Assembly: GCA_949710005.1 (NCBI GenBank)
Contig: OX453272.1
Coordinates: 12,866,088 to 12,930,087, forward strand
Source: Ricordea florida
Lineage: Eukaryota > Cnidaria > Anthozoa > Corallimorpharia > Ricordeidae
Reading direction: 5' to 3'
DNA length: 64,000 bases
Shown here: positions 1-10,705 of the stretch, in pieces
Layout of the letters: each line of letters starts with the position of its first letter
How positions within the stretch are numbered: position 1 is the first letter of the stretch
The notes under the pieces: generated by a model
The model's database searches: none
What the model saw: only the letters and a program-made list of their open reading frames with translations
What the model was told of the DNA's origin: nothing
Translations under genes and position numbers: made by a program

Positions 1-592
1 ACTTCCTTCACAGCCTTCTGCATTTCAGCTTCCACTACCTGCCGAGACACTCGAGCAATTGCTTTCACGTGGGTAGTAAAAGACTTTGCTACCGGTCCTG
101 GTATGTTCATAACTGCGCAGAATTTCGTTAAACTGGCTCTGCCTCCTCCGATGATTCGCATGGCCAATGCCGACCTCCTGTTAATGTCAAAGAATCGGGC
201 TTTTCCATGAACAATCTTCTCTGAAGTGGAAGTTCTGTCAGAGCACGGCATGAATTGTTTGCACATTGCAAAACAAGCATTCTTGCCAAACCACAACCAG
301 AAGGCCTCTCAAACAACTGAAGATTGCCCTTCAAGCACTCCTTACAAACAGCACAGTCCACAAGTACTTTCCGTAGAATGCTGACATCCTGAAAGCGGTA
401 TCCACTCGGCTTTTTATTGGAGAGAGACTCCTTGCTTGTCACCGGCGAAGCGCTTTCATCGATATCGAGACGAATCTTCTTCGCCGAAGGAACATCTGCA
501 CTCGAACCTGGTTCTTCTTTGGGCTTCCTTGAACGCTTTCCACGCGAAACAGATCGGCGTAGCGACCTAAATTTAGTTCTCGGCATTTTCAA
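1..592 (-). pseudogene. Mutator-like transposase-domain protein, N-terminal part, frameshifted
   Basis: The reading frame from 592 opens with a very basic tail (MPRTKFRSLRRS, then KRSRKPKEE) and runs into a Cys-containing segment (CAVCKECL, then LQCANNSC) typical of the N-terminus of cnidarian Mutator-like transposase-domain proteins. That frame stops at 128. From about position 245 down to the window edge a second frame is open and carries the family-like stretch KARFFDINRRSALAMR and then GGGRASLTKFCAVMNIPGPV. One single-base frameshift near 235-250 therefore joins the two halves. The gene is cut by the window start, so catalytic residues are not seen. The family name is from recognition of the motif pattern, not a search. 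Confidence 0.55.
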
Positions 593-1426
593 ATGAAGGT
601 TTCAACCAGAAACAAAGAAATATTACGGATAAAGACGTGAGACAAGCTCTGAAGTAACTTCGCAGTTTCGAAATGTCGCAAATGCATTTTTGTTTCGCCA
701 GACACTAGTTACCTGGCTCCCACGGTATGACAAAAGTGCCAGGCATCTCTTTGGCGATTCGGAGCTCATTGCAGGCTCTGGGGTGCTGTCTTCGTGGAAA
801 AAATGGCGAAAAACAACGCTAATAGAGCGCGGTTACCATGGAAACGGAAAATAAACAAAAAATAAACATTAGAGAGCCCTTCAAATCAAGCAATTGTAAG
901 GGCGCGCATTTTAAAATAAGTAAAAAATAAGCCCAGAAGTAGAAAATAGAAGCATTAGAGAGGGTCTTGACATGCATAAACCTTTATTTTGGAAATGGTC
1001 AATTTTTTACAAATCTGCAGGTATCTACTACCAAAAACATCCAGAGATCCTACAGGCAAAGAGGTTATGAACGTTTTCTTGCGGCCACATGTCCTTAATA
1101 CAGGAGGTTACTTGATCTGAAGTCCAAATGATAGAGTCTGAAATTTAACAATAAACATCGATAATCTATTATGTTCGCCAACAAAAAGGCATTTATTGCT
1201 CAGATAAAAAAAAATTAGAAAAAGATCGTTTGATGATACCTGATTTACTGGACTGCACCTCTGTTTGGACAGAACTGGTCTGTGCATTGGTTGCTGCATT
1301 TTCTCGAGACCGATTTGGCTCTACAAAATGATAATGAAAAACATTACAACAATTTACAGCTGGTGAAAACCTCAGAGTAGCCTGCGATAGCGCCGGTCGC
1401 CGGCGCATTTTGACAACCCTGTATGG
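593..1426. other. Intergenic, no gene recognised
   Basis: The short ORFs here (for example 1108-1299 and 1193-1408, minus strand) have no recognisable domain and look like chance openings in AT-rich DNA. The stretch probably holds the 5' flank and end of the Mutator-like element, but I could not identify a terminal repeat. Confidence 0.4.
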
Positions 1427-1640
1427 CTACAGATTGATCTTACAATTCGCATCATTAATGTTTTCTACCCACACAAACCTCGAGAAGTCCCGATCCTTTT
1501 GGTCAACTTTGACATTCAAGAATGCCTTTTTGATATCAGTGACAAGTGCAATTCGATTTTCTCTGAATCTTAACAAAATATGCAGCAGCAAGAAACGAGA
1601 TGCTTGAGGAGCGTTCACTCAGGCTTTGTATGGAGCGTTT
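1427..1640 (-). pseudogene. BEL/Pao reverse transcriptase fragment (palm entry)
   Basis: The minus-strand frame reads ILLRFRENRIALVTDIKKAF followed by LNVKVDQKDRDFSRFVWV, the conserved stretch holding the first catalytic Asp of BEL/Pao RTs. Upstream, a frame-shifted segment reads LHTKPE-stop-TLLKHL, matching the family's usual short loop before this motif. Only about 70 residues survive and both ends are abrupt. The missing upstream part of the same RT appears on the same strand at 6.6-7.5 kb, so this may be the distal half of one split element. Confidence 0.8.
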
Positions 1641-2419
1641 TACTTGAGCATTTACCATGTGTAAAATTTATATGAAAGTACGTGCGGGATCCATGTGGGG
1701 AATTATTGTTATTGGTCACTCCGGTCCCACTTTTAAACAGTTATTTGTGCCAACAGTCAGTTGAATGACTTGTGTGAAAAAAAAACTATATATAATGTTA
1801 TTGGCATGTGTACAGCCGCTTACACAAATCGCGAGTACAGTTATCATATACATACATGACAAGATCTGAATTGTTGTACTTTTATTGACACTGTAACATC
1901 ATTGTTTTCATGTACATTTGTCATATTGACAACTTTTTTAAGTAGCTCACAGTCACAAGAGTATTCATTGTCTTTCTTCTATCATGCAACTCTGTGCAAA
2001 GAGCTAACCAACATTTATGATTGCTTGTACAATAATGATAGTGATTATGTATGCAATACCAAATCATGCTTTAAAGTATTGAACCCAATAAAAACCAGTC
2101 ACAGAAAAAGGATATTTAACGGAAGAGCTAAGCTTAGATATTTAACCTTGCTATTCAAGTTGCTTCTGTCAGTATCCTTATCCAATTGGCTGTTGTTAGC
2201 GCCACCTTCGAAGTTGTGTTCACGAACATACCTGCTTTTTTCAGCAAGTGATGTGTTCGTGTCAGCATCATAGTTTGTTGTTCAACCGGCTGTCACAGTT
2301 TTAGCAACTAACATATGGCTCATTTGTTAGCTTGTGAGAACTAGTATGAACTCTGCACATTTGGCTAGTTAAAGAATTCATAGATCGACAACCTATTCTG
2401 ACAATGCTCGTCATCATTA
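1641..2419. other. No recognisable gene
   Basis: A 123-codon plus-strand frame (1902-2273) lacks any motif and is AT/hydrophobic-biased, so I do not call it a gene. No repeat structure was identified beyond the terminal repeat of the next element. Confidence 0.4.
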
Positions 2420-3612
2420 CAGTTGATTTCACTTTACTTTTCCGTGCCGCGTTGCAAAGTTCGTTAGAAATTTAGGTACCAGGTTACAAAGTAGCCAATT
2501 ACGTGGCGAATTAGACAATCAAGTTGGGAAATTTGAATCGAAGTTCTCAACTTTGGCTGCACTAAACTTAGCAACTTCTGTAACTTCACATCTTCGTGTA
2601 ATCATATGTAATTTACGTGCGAATTTATGAAACCTAATCCTTTTACTAAACAGAGGAAGGCATTGCCGTGTGACGTTAATGACATGATCGTAGAAAAGTG
2701 GTTAGAGGGTTTCAAACCATTTGAAATAGCGCAGCAGTTTAAGTACGGAAAAAGACAGTTTCAAATATTGTGGATTGGTTTGTTAGTACAGGAAGCGTTC
2801 AACCAAGAGTTGGGTGCAATAGGTTACGCACAGCAAGAACAGATGATGATGTCTTGTACACGGTGCTTTGCAAACGTCAAAGACCAAGTATGTCTGCTAC
2901 GGAAGTTCAAAAGCAGTTAATCTAAAATCAGGTTGGGCGGCCAATGATTCACCATGAAAAGAAAACATATTTAGACAATGCTAATGACAGCAAAAATCAT
3001 GCATGTAATATATTAAAAATTTCAAATTTAGGAAATGTGTTCTTGACAAAAGTAAATATTTGTAAACAGAGATTACGGTGTCTTTGAGATTGAAAAGAAT
3101 GTTTCAGTTTGAATCTGCCGCACTTACTCCCTTATAATTCGTGCCAGACTGATCATCAACAGCTGCTGTTCGGCCTGGTGAAGAAGATTTTTGTGCTTTC
3201 TTCATCTTTCCACTTTGAAGAGGAGACTCGTTACGGAGTACTTGGATATGGTAATTGAGCAGACTTTTTGCACCCATTGTTAATTCCGCTCCTTGGAACA
3301 TCAATTCTAAGTGCTTTTCAGAAATCAGCTTTATCTGCAGATGGCTCGTAAACCCATTTACTTGTAAAGTTTCTTTTATCAGCTGACATATCTAGTTTAC
3401 CACTTAGCAGTTCCATAAACTTATCCAGTTCACACGTCATGGCCAAGTATTAGCAACTTGCGAAGTTTAGTGCAGCTGAAGTTGGGAACTTTAATTTGAA
3501 GTTCCTAATTTGATTGTCTAATTCGCCGCATAATTGGCTACTTCGTAACCTAGTACCCAACTTCTCAACGAACTTTGCAACTCGGCGCGGAAAAGAAATG
3601 TGAAATCAACTG
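2420..3612. mobile_element. TA-flanked long-TIR DNA element (Tc1/mariner-type candidate)
   Basis: The left end (about 2420-2590) and right end (about 3440-3612) are imperfect inverted repeats roughly 170 bp long. They share CAGTTGATTTCAC at the tips and a distinctive interior (GCAAAGTTCGTT, AATTAGACAATCAA, CTGCACTAAACTT). Both tips abut the dinucleotide TA (2418-2419 and 3613-3614), as expected for a Tc1/mariner target duplication. The 850-bp interior holds a decayed paired-type HTH on the plus strand and, on the minus strand at about 3300-3440, an open stretch (MTCELDKFMELLSGKL...) of unknown origin. No DDE catalytic domain is visible, so the copy looks non-autonomous. Confidence 0.75.
2627..2936 (+). 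pseudogene. Paired-type HTH DNA-binding segment of a Tc1-like transposase, frameshifted
   Basis: The first frame reads LPCDVNDMIVEKWLEGFKPF then EIAQQFKYGKR. After a one-base shift near 2757 the open frame continues with VSNIVDWFVSTGSVQPRVG and then RTARTDDDVLYTVLCKRQRP. The pattern, helix-turn-helix followed by a TGS-x-P-R linker and a second helical domain, is that of the bipartite paired-like DNA-binding region of Tc1-family transposases. The frame ends at a TAA near 2936 and no catalytic domain follows. It lies between the long terminal inverted repeats of 2420-3612. Confidence 0.6.
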
Positions 3613-3998
3613 TAAGTGTGCCTATCACAGATGGCGTGTGTGTTTGTATTTTTGCAAAATGTTCTTCACAAAACACAGCATTCTGTAAATTATGTTGTTT
3701 ATGAAGAGTGAGCACGTGTATGGTGGCCTATTAGGAACATAAAGTTTTTTTATATCTTCCCTAGTTTTTTCTTAGTTTTATTGTTTTTTTTTCCCCCTTT
3801 TATTTTTTTTTTAATTTACTTTGATCTATTCAGTTTTATTTTCAAACTGTAATTATTTTTCAAAAAAAAAAAAAGAAAAAAAAATTTTAAAAAAATTATT
3901 TAGAAATTAAAAAAAAATTTCGCACGTGGCCCATGAGGGCCGTAAGCCCACAGAGGCCATAGCCCATCAGGCATTTCGACTTATGCACAGACAGTAAA

Positions 3999-4352
3999 TT
4001 GTGCGGGAAAGACAAAATGGCGACAAGAGTTGGAAATAGCGATTGGCAAGAAGGTCAGAATTTTAGGGATGATTTGATCAAGTATGTGAAGCAAAATTTG
4101 GCCCAAAAGGAGATCTTAGACTTAGTTCAAATCAGGTATCCTATGCATGCATGGAGCCATCGTACTATCACTCGTCGACTCCAATATTTCGGCATCCAGT
4201 TTATGGAGTATAGCGTGGATATTGACAATGTACGCAAAGCTGTCGAGAAAGAAATGAACGGTCTTGGCAGTCTACTCGGCTACAGAGCTTTGCATCAGGA
4301 AATTTGTCAAGCTGATCACACCGTTGATTTGGGACATCTAGCCTTCCAGTAA
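3999..4352 (+). pseudogene. N-terminal part of an integrase-like transposase (IS3EU-type candidate)
   Basis: The 117-residue frame contains FRDDLIKYVKQNLAQKEILD, then RTITRRLQYFGI and GSLLGYRALHQEI. This resembles the HTH plus 'G-x-x-x-G-Y-R' pre-catalytic region of integrase-core transposases known in metazoans. The RNase H-like catalytic core is absent: the similarity ends near 4335 and the sequence switches to an unrelated piece. The likely ATG is at 3999-4020. Family naming is from memory of similar cnidarian proteins, so treat IS3EU as a hypothesis. Confidence 0.45.
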
Positions 4353-4374
4353 CAGGTTCGATAAATCTGATGTG

Positions 4375-4711
4375 AAGCAATTTCCAATTCTTTATTTGGC
4401 TTGCATCGGTGTGAGATGGTCCCCTTTCACCAGAAAGGAAATCACACAATATATTGGTAAGCTGGAAGTGTTTTTTTGCATGCTTCTTTAATATTTTGGA
4501 GCATGGCTTCGTAGTCGAGGGGAACCAAGGTCAGTACACCGATATGTGAATATTTTTGGCACTTGCCTTCAACAGATGAGGAAAGGCATTGCACTGTTAG
4601 AAATTCAAATCCATTTGACTCTGTTTGCTGTTCCCTGCTCTTTCCTTGCACACTCTCACACTTAACGCATCCCAATCCGGCTTTTTCTGCTTCGACATTT
4701 CGTAAAATCAT
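4375..4711 (-). pseudogene. Unidentified coding fragment inside the 3713-5008 element
   Basis: A minus-strand frame from 4711 includes CVKCESVQGKSREQQTE and GFEFLTVQCLSSSVEGKCQK, and runs to PAYQYIV before a stop at 4442. A frame offset by one then continues CDFLSGERGPSHTDAS and KNWKLLHIRF down to about 4375. The Cys pairs suggest a zinc-binding fold, but I cannot name the family. Reading continuity across two frames suggests a decayed captured gene fragment. Confidence 0.35.
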
Positions 4712-5009
4712 CGCTAGTGTTTAACAAATGGCATAAACACAATCACTATCCTAGAATGTATCGGGGATATCTAAAGTCGAAATGCCTGATGGGCTATGAC
4801 CTCTGTGGGCTTATAGCCCTCATTGGCCACGTGCGAAATTTATTTATTGTTTTTATTTATTATTGTTTTTTTTTTTAAATAATTACAGTTTGAAAATAAA
4901 AAAAAATAAAAGGGAAAAAAAAAACAAAAAAATACAGAATAAAACTAAGAAAAAAAACTAGGAAAGATATAAAAAACTTTATGGCCCTAATGGGCCACCA
5001 TACACATGA

Positions 5010-5120
5010 ATTTGCCTTCTCATCCCTAGTTTCTGCGGTCCACGCAAGGAACACCTGGGACCATGACCCCCTTTTGGCGACCAAAACGCATTTTAAGACT
5101 TGGAAGCCCGAGTAATAAGG
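5010..5120 (+). repeat. Dispersed repeat, copy 1
   Basis: About 100 bp starting just outside the 3713-5008 element (GGGACCATGACCCCCTTTT, GGCGACCAAAACGCATTTTA) recurs in inverted orientation at about 48290-48400. Both copies can be read as a similar short peptide (ARNTWDHDPLL here, TRNSWDHDPPF there), which hints at a shared coding or UTR origin. Copy 1 ends at AAGGGTTAA, the kind of terminus seen on TTAA-inserting elements. Confidence 0.6.
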
Positions 5121-5185
5121 GTTAAGCAAAGGACCTAATCTGAATGACTTTATTTATGCTCCCAAAGGGGTTCTTCTGCAATAAT

Positions 5186-6600
5186 TTACAAATAATTGAA
5201 AACTATATCTAAATCATATGTACAATAATATGAAACTCTGACATACTGACTTCGCTCAGATAAATAGCTGCGAAACCATTCTCGAGCGCTATGACTCAGT
5301 CCAAGGGATTGTAATTTTACATGAAGTGTAGCATGCTTCAACTTGTCAAATACTTTTGATAGATCTAAAAGTACCATAAGCATCAGTCTTCCACGTTGAG
5401 GGTTTCACAAGAGTGCATCGCTTTATTCCTGCTCTGATGTGTAAGACAGTGGTTTTTATTCATCTAAGAAATCAGTTCGTTTATGCGCTCACAAACTTTC
5501 GATGCCGCTGGTAGCAACGACACAGGGTGGTTATTATTTGCGATCTCGTGGTCACTGTCCTCAGGTAGGGGCAGTGTGAGAATTGGTAGGATACAAGACA
5601 AAGCATCTTTAAGGACTGACATTGGAATGTTATCATATCCAGGGGCCTTGTCAGAAGAAAATGACATCGCTATTCTTGTCGTTGCTAGATACTGCGTGGA
5701 AGCAAAACTTGTCTGCCTTTGAGATGTACAACTGCGAAGTTCTAAGTGACAGCAGAGGCAGGTTGTGCAAATCTTTCAAAGACTGAGAATCTTTGGAGGC
5801 CTTTACACCAACAGAAGTAAAAAAATTGGTTAAATTCATTAGTGAACTCCTTCAGATTTCTTGTGTGCACTAGCTGGGAACATTCTCTGCGAGAGATACA
5901 ATTCCAGATGACTCTCCATTTAGAGCTGGTGTTGCTGCTGCTTTCTAGTTTCCTCTTTATAAATTCCTTCTCCGCATTTCTGAGCTCAGACTTGACTCTT
6001 TCCCGTAATGAGTAATATTTCTCACAATCTACAGGCAACTGGGTTTGACAGGCGTGCCTCAGCAGAATATTCCTATTGCGCATCAGATCTTGAATTTCTG
6101 CGTCAACAAAAGGGCATCAGCAGTGTTTAATCTTTATAATTTTAAAAGGAGCATGCATGTCCTGAACGTTGATAAACTTGTTATTAAAGTTATCTAGCAT
6201 TTCGCTAGCATCATCAGCCAAGGCAACTTCATCCCAAGGAATTCGCTTAAGGTCCTCAACAAATTGTTGACCATAATAATGTTTGAATGATCGCATTTGT
6301 ACAAATCTAGGTGGAGGTTTAAGAATCTTTAGTTTTAGTGTGGCTTATACTAGATAGTGATTGCTAATGTGGCATGGTAGCACTTCAGAGCTCTCCACTA
6401 AATTGATGTTAGATGTTATAATGACATCCAGTAGAGTCGACGAAGTTTCTGTCACCCAAGTTAATAAGCTGAATTAAATTTACACCCTTGCAGAAATCAA
6501 GGAGAGCAGCCACTTTGAAACAACCTGGCTCCAACAAATTACAATTCAGATCACCAGTTGGTATTAAACGAAGTATAAAGGCCACGTAAAACAAGGAAAA
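5186..6600 (-). pseudogene. LINE remnant: endonuclease C-terminus to reverse transcriptase
   Basis: In transcription order: 6594-6409 reads TGDLNCNLLEPGCFKVAALL, an endonuclease (EEP) core segment with the GDLN motif; 6083-5742 is the linker; 5667-5464 reads SDKAPGYDNIPMSVLKD and HPVSLLPAASKVCERI, the RT fingers; 5383-5186 reads LLDLSKVFDKLKHATL and FRSYLSERSQYVRV, the RT palm entry. Pieces lie in different frames and the RT stops before the catalytic YADD motif, so the copy is truncated at both ends and dead. Its 5' edge abuts the BEL/Pao fragment at about 6600-6640. Confidence 0.8.
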
Positions 6601-7555
6601 TATTGAAGAAATATTTACAGACTAAATTATGCAGCTGCACGCTGGCGCATTACAATTGTATTCAGCAGTCATTCAATGACACCCCTTGCTTTTGCACTCT
6701 TTTGCTGGGGCATCATAAACAATTCTTACTTTGGTGGTCACAGCATCCATTCAAATTACGGCGAGGTGTGGTAAATAGTGTACCCGATCGGCAGTGTCTA
6801 ACTCTGGAAGGTGTTCTATAATTCCCGATTCTAGCTGCTCTCTAATTATCAAATCATACTCGGCTAGCAATACTGGTTCCTTTCTCAACCTCTTAACTTG
6901 CCCCCTTAAACGTGACAAACTGTTGTCGTAATTTGTTGGTAGAGTCAAGTGACCTACTTTCCACGGTAAGCAGGCGGAGTATCTCTCTCTGTTGAAACTA
7001 AAATCATCTCTAAACACCTCTTGCACTTTGTTGACCTCTCTGATGCCAAGACTGTCTAGGTCCCACAACTTGTGGATTTCGTTTTCTAAAGGGCACATCA
7101 CACATCCAGTTACGACAATCTTAACACTCACTGAAGTCACACTTGTTCCATTCTCTACTTTCAGTGGGCCTGACAAAGCCCACCCCAACTTGGTATTAAT
7201 TGCTACAAGACTCTGTCCCCTCTTATGATATTCCACAAATAGTCTGCTCCAATGAGCAGGTCTACATGCAAGACATCTTGTGCAGGATTTACATCTGAAA
7301 ACCAGAGATCAGCTAAATGTGAGCAATGATTCTTAATTAATTCTACGTGAACATTGGTCATGCTAGTGGTTACTGGTACTACTTACGATTCTAATGATAG
7401 AATCTTTCTGCCCCCTACCAGACTTAAGTCAACCTTAACGACGTCCCTTAGCACGCCTTGTTTTTTCTCTTCAAACGCAGTTCAATTTAACCATTCCATT
7501 CTCACTACTGGAATAGAATTGGTTTTAACCACTCTAGAAGTAATAGGGACTTACA
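6601..7555 (-). pseudogene. BEL/Pao polyprotein fragment: post-protease region to start of RT
   Basis: Reading down the minus strand, 7480-7240 encodes KVDLSLVGGRKIL and, in another frame, VDLLIGADYLWNIIRGD, the block that follows the aspartic protease in BEL/Pao. The 7236-6751 frame continues LGWALSGPL, LWDLDSLGI, PWKVGHLTLPTNYDNSLSRL and YDLIIREQLESGIIEHL. Near 6740-6640 a shifted frame reads TTKVRIVYDAPAK and VSLNDCL. At least two frameshifts are present. Similarity stops after SLNDCL, exactly where the fragment at 1427-1640 takes up. A Harbinger fragment replaces the protease side at 7556. Confidence 0.8.
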
Positions 7556-7825
7556 GACACTGCCCAATGGTCGACGTCATGATGCAGGAATGCTTAAAGA
7601 TTCTGGCCTGCTAACTAGCCTTGAAAGAGAAGCCTACAGCCCAAGAGGGGATGTTCCGTGTCTCTATGGAGACCCCGCCTACCCCTTTCATCCTCATTTA
7701 ATGGCCCCCTACCCAATAGGGGAGGTCCAAGTATTTACAGCAAACATGCAAGCACTTAATGAAGTAACGAGTGCTGTTAGGGTGTCAGTTGAATGGCTGT
7801 TTGGTGATGTCTTGAACGACTCTTG
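7556..7825 (+). pseudogene. PIF/Harbinger transposase fragment (C-terminal catalytic part)
   Basis: The frame reads NGRRHDAGMLKDSGLLTSLE, then CLYGDPAYPF and VRVSVEWLFGDVLND. These are the second and third catalytic blocks of Harbinger DDE transposases and match the better-preserved copy at 45825-46060. About 90 codons survive, with no start, no first Asp block and no terminal repeats. It is embedded in BEL/Pao sequence on the opposite strand. Confidence 0.8.
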
Positions 7826-8266
7826 CATGTCTATATGGTAACAATACTTCAACATTCTTTCGACTTGACCCCCTAACCGTTCTAGACTATTTGGTCTAAT
7901 AGTTAATAATGAGTACACAAACTGAGCAAATGTGAAATAGCCAGGGAAAGATTTTAAAACCCCACTTAACTCAGGATCAAAAGGCTTAATTCCCATTATA
8001 CTTTCTCTCATGTACGAATGTTTTCACTCATATCATATTTTCAGAGTTGTTGATTTTACCCAGGACAAATTAACAAAAAGTAAGATAAACAAAACACATT
8101 AGAAACTGAATTTAGAGTTAAGATTGGTTCTGGATTCTAATTTCATTATCATTGTTTATTGTAAAATTAAATGCATTAATTATGCCTTAAGATAAAACCA
8201 TAGAATGTAATGTTATCCATATATGACAAGTGTGACAACTTCATTGTGGACTGCCCACAGTCAAAC
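7826..8266. other. No recognisable gene
   Basis: A minus-strand opening (to 8011) reads MGIKPFDPELSGVLKSFPGY without recognisable homology. The rest is AT-rich and featureless to the eye. Confidence 0.35.
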
Positions 8267-8905
8267 TCAATTCAAACTACAAGTTCCAAGTCTGCCAAAC
8301 ATAAGTTCAAGCTTGTGACCACCATGGTACCCATAATCAACACTTGCATTAAAAGAAAACAAGAACACAAAACAAGTCTGATTTTGTATGGCAACCCAGT
8401 TTTCCATTAAAATTTTCTTTAGGTCACGCACTGCTGGGTGATATGTCGTGACAAATGGTAAAACTCTCGTTTGAGTCCTTTTTCTTTGTTGGAGTGCCAA
8501 CCTTCTGTCTTTGAAGCAGACGCCTGTTAGGGACCTCTCAATGAAGTTATTAGGGTATCCTCGCGTTTTGAGGCGTAGTTTAAAGTTTGAGAGGCACCCT
8601 TCAAATGTAGTCTGTGAAGAGTTTGTTCTGAGGAGTCGTGTTGCTTCGCCTTTGATAAAACCTCGTTTTACACCCGGAGGGTGACATGAGGTGAAATGCG
8701 TGTATTGCAAGGTTTCTGTCAGCTTGTAGTGGGTCCTGATATCGAGGATAGAGTCAGTTTGAAATCTATCCCCTATTGTGTCGAGGAAAGTGATTTCCCT
8801 CTCTGATGGTTCAGAGAATACACTGTTGTAACTTTCAACACGTTTATTTGTGTTGCTTACATGTGTCGACACAATATTCGTGTGTTGCAGGAGCCTTTTC
8901 TCCAA
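8267..8905 (-). pseudogene. Penelope-like retroelement fragment, region after the RT core
   Basis: A 212-codon frame includes ITFLDTIGDRFQTDSILDIR, THFTSCHPPGVKRGFIKGEA, LRLKTRGYPNNFIER and VTTYHPAVRDLKKILMENW. The pattern (FLDT, then the CHPPG-x-K-x-GFIKGE block, then the YHP block) is the RT thumb and linker region of Penelope-like elements. The upstream RT palm (YADD) and the downstream GIY-YIG endonuclease are not present. The C-terminal 40 residues after NWVAIQNQ diverge, so the true end is near 8400. Confidence 0.65.
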
Positions 8906-9218
8906 TTCGGCTAGTTTTACATTGTCGTTGTTTAGAATGTTTGAAGGGAATAATTTTCTTTAGATAAGTGAAAAACACATTGCATCTACTGGTATTTTCA
9001 TAATTTCAACAAAAAAAATAAATTCTCAGCCTCGGGCTTATTCTTAAAATGTTCTTACAACCTCAAATTCAGCCTAGGCATTATTCCTATAGAAAAAAGA
9101 GTGTGTTGCCAAGTTTGCACTAAAGTGAGCTTTGTTTTCAATCACTGGCTCATCACTAGAATTAAGTAAACTGTAGGCTTGTACCCCACCATTTTTTCTA
9201 GGTGGTTTAGAGCAAGGA
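8906..9218. other. No recognisable gene
   Basis: AT-rich sequence between the Penelope-like and BEN remnants. No ORF, repeat pair or splice-bounded exon was recognised. Confidence 0.35.
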
Positions 9219-10201
9219 TTAATGATCTTTGAACACAGTCTTGCGACATTTCATGTTGATGGCATTCCTGAATTCGGAGGGATTTGCCACCATTGCAAAT
9301 TCTTCGGGAAACCTAATTTTGGCCGCCTTAAATATATTTTTCATTCTATTTGGGAACAGAACCTGTTTAGTGACTGTACTATCTCTATACTTTCTGACAC
9401 CCCCAGTCAGACTAGAACTGGCCAACTCTTTCTTGTTGAACATGCCATCCATCAATTTGAATACAAAACCTTTGCAATTTGTTGAATTCGCAGTAGCAAA
9501 ATTGATCAAGTCGTGGGAAATTGGCCCATTGTAGGAGGCAAGTTGGGTGTCCCCCTCATTCAACAGGTTGGGAGGATTGGAATGATTAGGAGTTTTCCCC
9601 CAAAGAACACGAACTTGAATGTCCGTCCATTTGCACTGAGCTACTAGAGCTTCCACAAGGACCAGCTGTAAATTCATGGAAAATGGGCTCAGCATGGGTG
9701 GCAAAAGAGGAAGGCGCGCTTTCTATTGGGGTGTCCTCATTATTCCTTGTGTTAAATGAAGTAAGGTCAGTAAGGTCATCCAAGTTGAAGCACGGTGTTT
9801 CATCGACACCAATTGGGTTAGAACGGCTTGAATATGGAAGTCAGGTATTATGCGGATCTTGCGAGGAAGGAGGAGTGATAACAGGGGTCGACATGCAGTT
9901 GACTTTAGTAGGAGTGGATTCCATTGAAACTGGGGTCATTGAACTTCTTGCTGGTTGAAACTGAAGACAAAGCTGCAATCTGCAGAGCTTCTTCTCTTTT
10001 CTGAAGTCTCTTGTTCAATAGCTGATTTATCGCTATTAAGCACTTTTGAATTTCGGTTTGATTTTGCAAAAGTTTTTCTTGGTTTTGACAAATTTCTTTT
10101 AAAGCATCTTCAAACTTCAGCTTTTCCAAAATGTCATCAATCTCATCATCACCCCACATTTTGTCCTGTATAAAGGCAGCAAGATAGTCAAAGATTTTCA
10201 T
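9219..10201 (-). pseudogene. BEN-domain protein remnant
   Basis: Three collinear frames make one decayed gene. 10201-9905 gives an acidic/coiled-coil N-terminus (DEIDDILEKLKFEDALKEI, QNQTEIQKCLIAINQLL). A shifted frame (about 9950-9590) is Ser/Thr/Pro-rich and contains a TGA at 9841-9843. A third frame (about 9600-9219) holds the BEN-like region: LINFATANSTNCKGFVFKLM, DGMFNKKELASSSLTGG and FPEEFAMVANPSEFRNAIN. BEN domains bind DNA and scaffold chromatin factors. No introns interrupt the pieces, so this may be a retrocopy or TE-borne gene. It could alternatively be the damaged 3' end of the host gene whose exon lies at 10706-10768. Confidence 0.55.
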
Positions 10202-10705
10202 CAGGTTAAATGGATCACACAGAACTCAGTTTTTACCAATGGAACTTGACAAATTACTCGTGAGTGACAATATTCAAGTTTTGTGTCGGCAAGAAAACAT
10301 GCTTCCCGAGCATTTCAAACGTTACAAATCTTAACAACAATTACTTTTGAAAAACTGTTAGGCAAAATGTTTCCGAGCCTCCGTTTGTACTTTCTTTAAC
10401 TATTCATTGGTTGCATGAAGTCGTAACTTCTTTTGTCGTTTTGAGCAGTTATTTGTATGTTTCATCTCAATTTTGTGGAGGTTACCGTCTAAAGTTTTGA
10501 TAAATTTCATGACACAGCTCATTTAACCCCTATACAGACTTGCACAGGTATTAAAATAATCATAATACGGAGGAATGTGAAATAAGGCTTTCACCGGAAA
10601 ACACTTCTTTATACAACTGTATTAAATTGATTCAATGGACAAACTTTGTTTCGCTTCTGTACAAAAAATTGAGGTAATCCAACATTGACAAAATTGTATA
10701 CTCAC
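10202..10705. other. Probable intronic/intergenic sequence
   Basis: No ORF with a recognisable domain. An in-frame open run of a few codons precedes the BEN frame (DPFNLMKIF), so the remnant may extend slightly to about 10225. Otherwise nothing is seen. Confidence 0.35.

Larger units (their letters stand above)
3713..5008. mobile_element. Composite element with ~265-bp terminal inverted repeats
   Basis: Left arm 3713-3984 and right arm 4772-5008 are inverted copies. Outer tips read CAYGTGTATGGTGGCC. The arms contain an A/T-homopolymer tract, then a GC-rich segment (CGCACGTGGCC, GCCCACAGAGG) and the inner palindromic-looking CATCAGGCATTTCGAC. Between them lie two unrelated coding pieces on opposite strands (3999-4352 plus, 4375-4711 minus). 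I saw no convincing target duplication. The right edge abuts a dispersed repeat (5010-5120) that recurs at 48.3 kb. Confidence 0.65.

Noticed and set aside
1902..2273. 123-codon plus-strand ORF
   Set aside because: AT/hydrophobic composition, no motif, no splice or neighbour support; probably chance.
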